64,000 nt of DNA, taken from assembly GCF_001522545.3 (NCBI RefSeq), contig NC_031773.1, positions 19,664,302-19,728,301 of the forward strand, written 5' to 3'. Both the position numbers and the translations under genes were made by a program. Positions 11,471 through 24,000 of the stretch are shown in pieces. Every line of letters starts with the position of its first letter. The stretch's first letter is position 1. Below the pieces are notes generated by a model. It had not been told where the DNA came from. It saw only the letters and a list, made by a program, of their open reading frames with translations, and did no database searches. This stretch comes from Parus major (Eukaryota > Chordata > Aves > Passeriformes > Paridae).

Positions 11471-14400
11471 ACTGAACAGTCACCTAGTTTATGAAGGAAA
11501 TTATTCAGCAGGATGAAGAGAAGAGGGAAGAGAAAAAAAAAACAACTAAAAAATTACTCTAAAAATGTGTGCTTTTTTTTTTAAATTTTAGAATACAAGA
11601 GTATTTATTGAAGCATTCAGGTAAAAGCTTTTAGGAAACTCTTACATTATATGATCTGTGCAACTTAGTGACAAAACTTGACAGTATGGTGGAAAATGCA
11701 AGATTCAGAAAAGTATTAGTAAATATATGAAACACTTAACTTGGTAACTAAGGAGATTTTTTAAATAACTCCTTTGATGTTGTCAGTGCAAAATTTATTT
11801 CTTTATATTTCTCACTTGAAATTTCATAAGAGATTAAAAGGAGCTTTTCTCTAATGACCATCCAATACCTCAATTTTTTTTCTTGAAAGTAGAAAAAGGC
11901 AAAAGCAACAGGAAATTGGCCCTGAAATTGGGATTCCCAAAACCACTACCTATAGCACAATCAGTTTTATCCCTGTTTTGATGTTTCAAATTGTTCCACA
12001 GTCAAAACCTTTTAGTCATATTTTACAAAATATTCTCTGGATCAAATCCAAATAGAAACTAGAAAGAAATTAATATTTTTTGCCCGCACAGAAAATTTCT
12101 CACTGTTCAAAGATCAAAAATGGAAGAGGACATTGTCTGATCAGAATATATAATTAGTTACAGAGATCCTGTTGAAACTTTTTGACTCAACAGGACCTTA
12201 ACAGCCCAATTCTCTCTCTGTTCCCCATGAAAGAAGGTCAATATATTTGTATTATACAAATATATAATTGTATAATTTATATTTATTTCCACATTTCCTG
12301 GTTTTCCTCCTTCATTTTTCTTTTCTTTATTTCAGGAGACATCAGAAGCTAACATTAAAGTACTCATATATCAAACTGATGCCACAATTTCTGCAGCATG
12401 TTTGCACAGCATTTATGATCTTTTCAGAGTTTAATCCAAAATGTTACGTTCTCAGGGAAGGGTGCTTTGAACCATGAAAGAAAGGTCTAGATACTTGGAT
12501 TGGCCAGGTGATTTGACAGCCTTCTTGAAATGGACAGTCTACACCAGTTGAAAAGTAAATGTGATCCATAGCCACTCTCTGAGAAAAAATGAGCATAGTT
12601 TTGATTACAGTAAGTTTAGGCAGCTAGAAGTTATACCAGTGTATCCTGGTTTTCTGCACTGGAAAAATCAGCACAGCCCCCATGTTGCTATAAATGATAA
12701 CATTTCTGATGATTTCAGATTTGATAGAACCAATACAATCTCACTGAAATAACATAAATGAATCTGTGCATTTATTGGTGTCTTTTCTCAGAGATCTCTT
12801 ATTATCTCTGTTGCTGGGCACCTGATATAATTAGGTACTAATGCACAATAACTATAAAATTTAGGGTCACATCAGTGTTAATGGCAGACAAACCACAGTG
12901 AAATCTAAATTAGATCAAATGACAGAATTCTAAAAAATCAAACTAAAACAAAATAAACCCCAAAGCTCAAAAAAAAAACAAGTTCTCATGGAAATGATAA
13001 TTTCTGGGGGAAAAAAATTGAATGCTGTGAGAGGATGTATAAAAAAAAACCCAAACCAACAACTGGCTTTGAATTCAGTTCCTTTGTCCCTTTGAAATTC
13101 CCAGCCATAATGAATAGCACACAGACCTTTTGAAATCCAGAATATTCAGACATTTCTAGTGCAGTGACATTACATTTGTGTGAAAAATACTCTTGAGAAC
13201 AGCTGAACCTCTGCTGAAATACTTCCATTGTGTTATCTGCATTTATTTATACTCATGTGAAGTCTCTGAAATCTGTTTTACAGATATAGAATATATCTTT
13301 TAAAGAATGTTTACAGAGACCAGAGATAAAACCCCCACAAAATCTCAATGCCATTCTGTGTTTAAAGGTGGAAGAGCACAGTTATTCACAGTTATTTATC
13401 ACATTATGTTGTTCCCAACTTATATAGAAAGATTCATTGAATAAAGGGCAATAAAAAAAATTAAATTCCTTTTACGGAAAAAATTATCCTAAAAATATGA
13501 CAATTAAAAAATCAGGACTTTACTAAACAACTTCTTTTCTTTACCCCTGGTCTTTCAAGTTATACAAATATTGGATTAAATAAAAATCAATATAGATTAA
13601 ATAAATCCTATATTTATGTAGATTATTAAAAAGAGAAAAATGCATATTACTGTACTTCAACTTCCTCCTTGCAGTATAGATAGAGCATTTAATCTATCGA
13701 AATATCTCTATTTTTTTTTAATGATGGAGCCATTAGCTGAGTTACTTCATCAATGTAATTCTACTAGTGACAACCTTTTCCAAAATAATGTTGAGAACAG
13801 ACAAATATCTGATGAATAAGTGCACAAGCGAGCAACAGTATTCTCTGTTTCAAAAGTGTAGCTGATCAACCCAACAAACTAAAATGTTAAAAAGAAGCCA
13901 GGCAAAGCAGCTTTCATCCGTCATGCATTAAAGAATATCTCAATTAGTTTAGTGTGGATTTTGTTTACCAGTTGTACAAAACTGTATGTATTTCCTTAGA
14001 ACGTTTGTTTTCCTACTGAAGAGCCTTACTCCCCAAATTACAGACTCCAGAATCAGTGTTTTGGAAGTTGTTAGATGGAGCAGAGACTGCAAATTCATCA
14101 AAACTAAAGTGTTTTCAGGAGACAGTTCAGTTTTGACAAAGCTGTGACAGAAAGAAGGCACATTTCCAACAGGAATCTGCAATGCTAGCTCACCCAACTG
14201 CTTTTTATGAAGCCTGTTGGTGGACTTCCAGGCTACCAACTCTCCAGTATCCACATGGCATGCTGTGCAGTTGTGAGTCCTGGCTGCCAGGTTGCTCTGC
14301 CTAGCCAAGGCTTCAAGGCTTTTGGCTTCCTCTCAGTTTGACTGGTGGAGGGTTGAGAACCTCCCCAAAACTTGTATTTCCAACTCCAAGTACCCAGCTT

Positions 14401-14504
14401 CTCAACAAGCAAAGCTGTGTTATACCTGGGTCTACCTTTCCAGGTATAAACTCAGATACTTTATAACTTCTAGGATTCTTAACATCCCAGCCAGAGAAGT
14501 TTTC
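11471..14504. other. AT-rich noncoding DNA with a small hairpin
   Basis: No gene was recognised. A perfect inverted repeat with 11-bp arms and a 3-base spacer lies at 12241-12265 (ATATATTTGTA / TACAAATATAT). An exon-like segment at 12336-12434 is treated as a finding. The last few hundred bases (about 14100-14504) are less AT-rich and hold open frames on both strands. Those frames show no family features, and the segment may be an unrecognised old repeat. Confidence 0.6.
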
Positions 14505-15004
14505 TGTATTGGGTTTGCATGGCCACATTTTGATGGTGGGGCTGTTACAGGGGTGGCTTCTGTGAGGAGGTGCCAGAAGCTTCCTGCAGTTTCAGCAAAG
14601 CCGTTGCCCACAAGCTCCAAAAATGGACTGGGTCAATTAGAAATGGTGGCAAAGCCTGAGTGTAACATATTTAAGAAGGAAAAAAAGGTTCATGTGCAAA
14701 TGTGTTTGTGGCCAGAGAAGACTGGACTGGGAAGATGTGAGAGGAAGAAGTCTACAGATACCAAGGAGGGGGAGGATGTGAGATTCCTTTGCAGGATGTG
14801 GTGAGGACCACGGCGAAGCAGCTGTTCCCTGCAGCCATGGAGGATCACAGGGCTGCAGAGACCCACCTGCAGCCCCTGGAGCAGACTCATGCCAGAGTAG
14901 GTGGATACCCAAAAGAGGGCTGTGAAGCCATGGGAAACTCGTGTTGGGTCAAGGGCCTCAAAAGGACCTGCAGAACTGTAGAGAGGAGCCCATTGTGGAG
15001 AAGG
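14505..15004 (+). mobile_element. Truncated LTR, avian endogenous retrovirus (family B)
   Basis: The element starts TGTATTGGGTTTGCATGGCC and follows the complete copy at 26207-27167. Shared segments include 'GGGGTGGCTTCTG', 'TATTTAAGAAGG'-type sequence, 'CAGCCCCTGGAG', 'GGTGGATACCC' and 'GAGAGGAGCCCA'. Similarity stops near 15004, equivalent to about 26680 in the other copy, so roughly the last 485 bp of the LTR are missing. The TG start and the order of blocks give the plus orientation. Open frames inside it (14789-15016 plus, 14637-14912 minus) are by-products of its higher GC content and encode no retroviral protein. The 3' loss could be deletion or interruption by unrecognised sequence. 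Confidence 0.8.
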
Positions 15005-18000
15005 CGAATGCTATAGACATCACAAAACACCAAAGACATAAAACTGCTTATTGTCACAACTGTATAGCTCAGTACTCCCAGGAATATCTGTCTTGATATT
15101 TCCTATTGTCTGAACAATAACTTCTGACTTTGACACAACTCTAAGTGACATTGAAATATTAAGACTGTATTTAAGGCTTTAAAGAAATCAGTTTCTCTAA
15201 TCAACAGCATATTCTTGCTCTGTAAATTGGTTTTGCAGTAACAGTCTTTGCCTTAATGATACAAGACAAAGAAAAAGAAAAGAAATCAACTTGTGTCCTG
15301 TAGTTTCATTAGAATCTTGACTTTTTTTAAGCTTAAATTAATACTCCAGTTCTTCAGTGAGGAGTATCAATTATGTGGTGATGACACAAAAGCTCCTCTA
15401 ACTCAAATTTTTTTCATGGCTTTTTTCAATTAAAGAACCTACACTCTGTGAAAGCTACATCTGTCTTTTTAAGTAAAAAATAATTTGTCCCTCAAAGCTA
15501 TACAACAGAAGAAGTAAAAAAGTCCCTCTGATCATTTCCAAATGAATCACTGGAAAAAAAAAGTAAAAAGGAAAGAACAGGCTGGTTTTCTCGAGTTATG
15601 TATGTATGCAGATTTTTCCTCTCGTACCTCATTCTACCACAATATCATCTAGTTTCTCAGATGGTACTTCCAGTCTGCTCTCATTTTCTTCTTCAGCCTA
15701 CTATACTTTTAATAAAAATCTTTATAAGGAACTTCTAGTAATCTTTTTTTCCTATTTGACTGCTTTACTTCCTTTTACAGTGTGATCTCAAATTAGGAAT
15801 GACAATGGAATCCAAAATATACCTTTCAAAATAATATGTTGACCCAGCAGATTCAGATCTGTTAGAAAGCTTTCTCTTATTTTCTCGATTTTGCATGACT
15901 TTTTTTTCCCTATAATTTCTTTTACTTTTTGAAGGTATTATTGTTTGAAGTTTTAGGAATGTCTCCTAGTTGTATCATGTCATTCATGTAACACTAGTTC
16001 ATTAAACATACCTAGTTCTCCTGAATAAGAAATGCTAAAACAGCAAACTGAGTGATAATAAAATCCATCTGTTTTTTGCTTATTTTTCATGACAGTAGCC
16101 CCATTTGCAAAACAATGAGACAGATCTCTTTCCTGGACTACGTCTACGGCTGCTGCCTTCCCTGAGAACTAGAGCAATGCTCACGTTCTCGTTCACTCTT
16201 TTCCACTTTATCTGTTTCCACCTCTCACTTCCATCAGTGATCTATGGTTAAACAAATGCTTTGATCTGAGAAATTTTTAGTGAAGTGTTAACTTATGAAC
16301 AGTAAGAAAGAACATTATGAGGGAGAGAGATCTTTAGCTGCTCTGTCAAACACTTAAAACCAAGGGACCCCAAAACTGGGGTCAGCTTTAAACGCCTATT
16401 TGAGCCAGGACATTATCAAATCCTAAGGATCCAGTTACCCTTAGAAATTATCAATTGTTAATATTACAGACTTAATTAACTCACTGTATTATCTGATTTA
16501 TTGAAATAAGTGTGGGTCATGCATTGTCTTTTCTTGGTCTCTTGAGCAAACTAATTCATGACAATGAAAGAATGAAATAACTTATTAAGAAAAGCAATTA
16601 TTTTACATTTTTCTCATGTAAACTACAGAATTCCTTTACTTCTGCCTCCCTCATAATGACTCTGAAAAAAGTGATAGGATTGGGACTCTTTCATTTCTAC
16701 TCTAGATACGATGAGAGATGAACTAAAGTCTACAAAACAATTGCAAAAATATGGGTACCGTAGTGGTTAGCTTCTTTTTATCTCCAGCTAAGAAAGAAGC
16801 ATGCTAGAGAAAGGAAAGGATTTGGAAGACAAAACAAATTATAAAATACCTAAAATTCATTTCAGATGATTCTCTGCAGCAAAAAGCAAAACAGTCACAG
16901 CCTGCTTGAAAGGAGACCTAGACTCAGCTAAACCACGGGAAATAGGAAAGACCATAAAGCCCAGCCAGGCCAGAGAGCTCACTTGCTCTGTCTTGCATAT
17001 GGGGAAATTTCAGCTGATGTCACTTATCAGTAGCTAGGGAAATAGGGATTTCAAGAAACTTATCAAAGACTGCTGCTTTTTGGGATAAAGAGAGTAAACT
17101 GTGAGTTAATCACAAGGCATAACTTCTAGACTAATTAGGTAATAGAAAATTTTATTTAACATTCATTGTTATTATATTCTCATATATCAAGAACAATTAT
17201 TTAGCACCTCTAATTATGCTTCTTAGTTTAAAACTTTGCTAAATCAAGAGCCAGATTTCTTTTAAAAAAAAATTCATCTTCATGATTATGCAATTAAACA
17301 TCTGGAAAATTGTGAGTGTCAAGACTTTTCAAAACATTATAAAATTATCCTTCTTAGTAAGCTAAGATGTAATAAGAAAGAAAGAGAGTAAGAAAGAAAG
17401 CTTCATAAGTATGATTTGAATCACAGTCTTTTAAATTCAATAGTGTTAGGAAGTTTATTTATGAGCATTCTTTGCTGCACATCTTCAAAACTAAAGGCTA
17501 ATAAAATATTTTTAATTGCTCACTTTAACACACACATGCAGTATCTTAGGTGTTTCTCTCTGTTGCCTTTTGCCTTGAGATGACTTCTGACTCTTCATAC
17601 TCTGGCTAAAACATGTAAAATTTATCAGCTGTACTTTTCAGAGCTTAAATTAAAATTATCTTCCTTAGTTTTTAGAAACCATGTGAAGAAATAATCCCTG
17701 TGAGAATATTCAAAATTAACAGCATTAACCCTTGAAAACAATATTGTTCAATTGACTGATATCAGTTTAATTCAAGAGAGGCCATGCTTTGAGCCTAAAA
17801 TTATATTGTAATAGATTGTGTAAATATATTACCAGAAAATAAAGCTATGATATATTCTCCCACCTAGCCAAAAAAACCCAGTTCTTTATAATTTTCACTA
17901 TCTCTCTGTGGGTTTCCTGTGGACTGCTGCTTCCCTTTTTCTCCTGCTGCAGAAATACTAAGCAAACAAATAATGGGTGACAGCATGTCATAGAAGAACA

Positions 18001-20968
18001 GAGAAGAATGTAGGTGATAGATTTTATCACTTTCTGCTTAGCAAATGATTAAAAAAAGGGAAATTTTAATCTGATTTTCTTACATTAATGAAGGAAGCTT
18101 TTGATATATTACTATTACCATTAATAATAATATTTTGTTAATTTGCTTGCTTATCTGTAACATTCAGAAAGTGTTTTGTGGATTCATTGTTGGTGCAATA
18201 TAATATATCTGTGAAATATTTATCTCACTTGTTACTTACATCTGTGACTATTTCTTGCATAAAAATGTATGGATACAAAGGTTTCAGTCTTCCAAGTTTC
18301 AGTTTATAAGTTGCTATAGATATAAAAATATCTGAAATTTTTCAAGCATTCATGAAAGAACTGTGTACTGAAGAGATGTATCTTTAAAAACCTGTGATGT
18401 ATACATCCAGAGAGAATAGCTAATTAGAGGGGCTGTTTTACTTGAAAAAGAGTAATTAATGCTTTTCTTGTGTGATTAATCTAATCTATTTTAGTTATTT
18501 ATTTTATAATGAGATTAATTTGTTATTCTGATTCATCTCCATTTACAGTAAATGAAACCAGAGATGACCAGTTAAGCTCTAGAAGTCAGCTGGTTTACAT
18601 CAGATAAATTTCAGCCTCAAACTCTGGTTTCTCTAGTTTCTAACAGGAATGTGTATTTTTTCATGTGAATGGCTTTGAAAAATATAATTTCACTGCTTTT
18701 CTACAATCCTCCTATACCCATTGTTTTTGATCACATATGTAACCTGTTTTACTGCAGCTAAGGTTTCATTTAATCACCTAGAATCCAAACCACAATCTTC
18801 CTAGCTCAAAATTATCATTGTTTAGTCTTGACCTTTTAACAGCACTGATGTTTATGTGGCAGAAAGACATCCAGGATACTCATAGCTTACATATTCCACA
18901 AATTTTCTCCAGTCTTTGTGTTTAGACTGTTTCAGGCTACCATGTCAAAAGACAGAGAGAGTAAAATATTCCACACTTGTTTTTATTTGAATATTCATCA
19001 ACAACAAATCTCCCAAATTTACCTTTAGCTACCGTTAGACCTTCTGTGGGATAAAATCATTATATTCCCTTTTTAATTTCATACAGAACATCATATAAAA
19101 CTCATTCTGAATATCCATGTATCATATGTGCAACATGAATAATTTTTCTTTGCAACAAAGCTGGTGGCTGCGTCTTCAGAGAGTAGAAAATGAAACTTGG
19201 TTATCATAGTGTCTGTGCTGCCTTCATGATGCTGATTCATCAGCTGGCATTATCCAGTAGTGAGTTCTGTGGGAGTTAAAATATAAATGGAGAATAAAAT
19301 AATGGAGGAAACCAGAAAAAATGCAAATTGAAGATTATATTTCATGGGAAGTAATTTCACAGGACTGGAAATGGCTCGATGCTCTAAATCTGTAATAATA
19401 ACTTTAAATCCATATGCTCTGTTGAATCTGTACCTCTCACATTTGGGCTGGAAGTTGAGATACTGAATGCTTGAAATTTGCCTTTTTAAAAAGTCAACAT
19501 ACTTCCTTAAATTTTATTATCGAGGCTCACAAAGGGCTGAGTTAGATGGATCCTTCTGGAATACAGGGACTTGTATACTTTTTGATCCCTGACTATAATT
19601 CCTGATTAGTCAGTAGGAGTTTATAAAGCTCTTCTTTTATGACCAGAAAATACCCAGAGAGTAAGATCTCTGCCATTGCCTTAATAAAGTCATAAAATGA
19701 TGAACAAGTAAAACCAGGTCACTGATAACTATCCATAAAAAGAAAAAAAAATCAACCCAAAAATAAAACAAAACAAGAAACAACAACAGCACAAAAATAT
19801 ATTGAAAAAGGGGTTATAAAAAGTGGGGAAAAGATATAAAATGTGAAATACTTTGGCTCCTCTAAAAAGTCGTGCATAAGAGGAAAGAGAAGATAAGTAA
19901 ATAGTGTAAAATAGTTATGGAAAATGATAAAGTAAGCACAACAGGGTGCCTTGATAATGCCTTGCAATGTTTTCACTGGGATGTTGTATCAATACAAGAG
20001 TACATAAGGTCATGCCAGGATGTCATATTGCAAATATGTGGTAATTCTCTGTGACTATTAATTGGCTTAATCATCTCTTCACCTCCTCACTGTTGTATAC
20101 TTAGTAAGGTGTTCAAAACAATGAATTGTCTTCTAATATCCTTTAAAATTTCACATTCTGTGTGGTCAATTATTTTACAGATCACTCTTTACAGAACTAG
20201 TTCTGGAATGAATTGCTTTGATGCCTAGGGAAAAAGATGTAGTCCGTTACTTATTTTATAAAGCCATGAGCACATGAAAAACTAGACAAGAATTGGCAGA
20301 GCAAGGAAAAAGTGCTTAAATGGAGTTTTAAATTTTTTTTTGTCTCAAGGGGCAGCTCCTGGTTAATTAGAGACATTTGTTAGAAAAAAAGTAGAGTTAA
20401 TAACATTAAGCATAACACATTCCTTTAAAATCTTTTATTCATGTTTAATTTGAACTCATGGCCCTACAAGAAAAAAGATATTCTTATGAAGCCCACAAAA
20501 CAAAGACTTCATAATCAAATTTATCCATGAGAATTATTTGTATCCTGTGAGCATTTAGAAATCAAGGAGTTTTTAATTTATTTCAACAAAATAAAGTGGC
20601 ATGGGTCTAAGTGGTGACAGATAATGGAGCCATATGCTCAGCAGAGTAAGAATAGCTCAGGCAGAGTATCTCCTGCCAGTGACTTACCCATTCTCTCATT
20701 TGCAATGATCTTGGTGGGAAACAGAAGCTGAGTAACATCCAAACTAACAGATGTCTCTCAAGAAGTGGCCTTTTCTATACTTAGCAGATCGACAGTTCAG
20801 AGCACAGTAATCCCTCTGCACCCCAGACAAATGTGGCACCTAATCCCCTTTCTTTGCATGGATATAACAAATGGCACAGCCAGTAAATATTCTTTTGTCC
20901 CTAATCAATAATCCTCTTCAAAATTACATATCATTACTATTCCAGCTTCAGAATGAGAAGGAGATTTA

Positions 20969-20970
<2 letters not shown>
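15005..20970. other. AT-rich noncoding DNA
   Basis: No gene or repeat family was recognised. Minor features are an A/G-rich GAAAG-type tract at about 17376-17400 and several poly-A or poly-T runs of 8-10 bases. The region reads as single-copy intergenic or intronic DNA. Confidence 0.65.

Positions 20971-21027
<57 letters not shown>
20971..21027. repeat. (AT)n microsatellite, 57 bp
   Basis: An uninterrupted alternating A-T array of 57 bases is visible, followed by CAC. At over 28 perfect units it should be length-polymorphic and can form a cruciform. It lies in otherwise single-copy DNA. Confidence 0.98.
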
Positions 21028-21030
<3 letters not shown>

Positions 21031-24000
21031 CAAAACCGGCTCCTTTTGAGTTAGACAATATGTTACATGCCTGGAATACTGGTTTTTACATATGGAGTGA
21101 ATAAAAGAAGAGAGAAATTAAGTTCTTGGGAGCCCTTCACATATGGTCTATCACAGAGACTTGATATCTATTTTGTTTTTATAGTCACTAAAAATGAAAA
21201 ATTATAAAAACCACAATTTTACTGTAGAAAATCCTTAGCAGGAAAAAACTACAATGAAAATTTCAATGAAAATTCCAATCAGCTACACTTATGCTTCAGT
21301 GTAGGTTCCTAAATCCTTTCAACAGTAATGGAAGTGTTGTACACATATAACTGGGAGAATTCAAACCTCATAATTTGTTGATGACTTTCTTTATGGTCTT
21401 CAACATTTCTGTAAATTTTATTTGGGATACATAATTATAAAACCAATTTTCTCTGCAGCAGTAGATAGTCCAGTGAAGCAATCCTCTTACATTATGTTGC
21501 ATTATTATTATTAGAATAGAAATGCAGCAAATCCAGGCCTGTAATCTGCCAAAGTTGGCTTTAAATATGAGTGAAACTGCCAAGATGTATTTAATTAATT
21601 AACTTGCTGTGGATGTTCTCTTTTTCCCCTTTATTGTCCCCTTTATTTTTACTTATCTGAGAAACAGGATTTTGCTTCAGTTTGTATACCAAAAGCTTGG
21701 GCAAAAGATTATCAAATTTCCTTTACACTGATTCTGAATCCATTCAACTATGATACATGATTAAGTGTGTACTTTTCAAAATAATCCTCCATATTTTATG
21801 TCACAGCAACTATGTTTTTGTTTCATGAAGTAATTAATAGCAATAGGAGTTCCTGTTAGACACAAACTATATTTTGAATGCAGAAATAGAAAATCTGTAA
21901 ATTGCCTTGTCAAGACTCATAAATCACCTGCCATCCAAAGCGTGTAATTCACATGCACTGTTCTTCCTTTGTGCTTTGAAGCAGACTCTGTGTTTCCTAA
22001 AAAAAAGAAAATAAAAAAGTTAGACATAGCATCCATTTATAGAGTAGATGAAAATTATTGATGAACTCCTGGATAATGAATCAGATACAAACAAGGACAA
22101 GAGAAACTGCAGCTGGCTGAACTGGTCGACTGTCAGGTTTAGCATCAACACACCAGGAGCTCAAGAGAATTTTCACTGACTGTACAATGAACTTTATCAC
22201 CATTCAACCTCTGTGTGTAACACACACCCAATTACGTTTGCATGTCACTATTTTAATTGTACCCCAAGTCCACCATTCTGACAAGCAGAAATTATGAGAA
22301 TGTGAGAATGTGGTAAGGGCATGCTCATTTATTCTGGAAGGAACCCTTTACCACAAATTTTGAAAGACATAACATAACTCCCTGTGCCAATTATCAGCCC
22401 ATGCTGAATCTCTTCTATTAAAGGAGAACATTCAAGATAAAGTTATCATCAACTGGGCTCTGGTAATGGCAAGAGCACAGATAAGACTGAATGGCAATTA
22501 TGAAAAGCATTGCCACTGAGTGTGAAAACTCAGTTTACATTTTGATCACTCCAATTTATTCTAATTTCAATATAAAGCTGCATCATTTAAAAACATTAAC
22601 AATTAACATTTAGTCTGAGCAGGATACCTGGCTGCAGGAGAGACAGACGGTGAAGAGCAAAGCCTTAGGGGAATTATTGTGGGACAGGAACTCAGCTGGC
22701 ATCTGATTTTTACCTCAGACCAATGAAAGTGTAAATTAACAACACATAAATCATTGCATAATAATGTGAAACACAAAAACAACTGCTAGTAAAAGAAGAA
22801 AGAGATGCCAGAGAGGCACCTCAACAGAATTTCTTTAGATAATTAACCTCATGTCTGCTGTTTTTGTCCATGTCAGTTGTTAGGACATCAAGTAATCTCA
22901 TCCACCCTCATTCCTTTGCCAGCATTAGGGAGAGCAACCCAGGCACCAACCAGAGACAAAGGGTGAAATTAGATGCAAGTTTCAAAGAAATTACATATAT
23001 TTTTGTTCTGCTGTAAACAGAACTCCACTGAATTTGTGCAGGGCGGGTCAACAAGAGCACCTTACAATTACGATTTTATAGTTTTTTTTCTTTTCTCCTC
23101 CCATGTTGACCCTGCTTACCACCTTCATTCCCTCTGAAATAATGGCCAATCTCTGTTTCAATTTTCCCCATTTGCCACAGTTTTATTGACTTTATATCTT
23201 GATTTCATATTTATCATATAGTTGTTCACTAAAAGCTTTATGCTTTAAAAAATAAGATAAAAAACCTGCATGGATTTTCTGAATTGACTCACTGAACGTT
23301 CTTAGGAAAAGAACCAATAAACACCTGATCCTTAGGCACAACTGCTATTACAAACTACCTTTAAAGAACTGAGTGCACCTGGGCTAACACACAAAAAATG
23401 ACGTGGTTTGTGGGAGGGGGTAGAAATCAAGTGAAAAAGGCAACTGGCTCACAAACTTGGTTTTGGGTATTAAGCATATGGTGCTGAGCTGACTGGAGTA
23501 GAGAGAGGTCTATAGCTGGCAGGAGGGAAATTACAGAGTCCACCTGCTCACTGAGAAATTTTTGTTACTGTAAAGCAGGTCACCCTTCCCACTGAGGGAG
23601 GCAGTCTTTAGAAATGACTCACATTTCCCTCAGTCTACTATCCAGAAGAGGCTTGGGAAAGACAAGATTGTACAGATAAGACTGCAGTGGTCCTTTTCTT
23701 GGTCCTCAAAGTAATTTTGTTTATAAAGTAACTGTAGATCATCTGTTATGGATCACAAAATTTGAGCTCTCCTAGACTTAAATATGTAATAGGATAAGAC
23801 TTCTCTCTTAAGAAAAAGATGTAGACTACTCTAGAAAGTGATTCATCCTGTTCTAAAATGAATTTCTTAAAACAGTAACATAAATAATTCTGTGGAAGCT
23901 CATTTCTCTCTTAACGAGCCTTAGGTCAGATGCCTATTTATTTAGATAAAGTTTGTTAAGAGGAAACTCACCCAGAGTGTTTTCTTTATATCAGTGCAAT

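Noticed and set aside
14292..14804. 170-codon plus-strand open frame
   Set aside because: It crosses the boundary into the family B LTR at 14505, has no domain, and overlaps open frames on the other strand. It is a compositional by-product.
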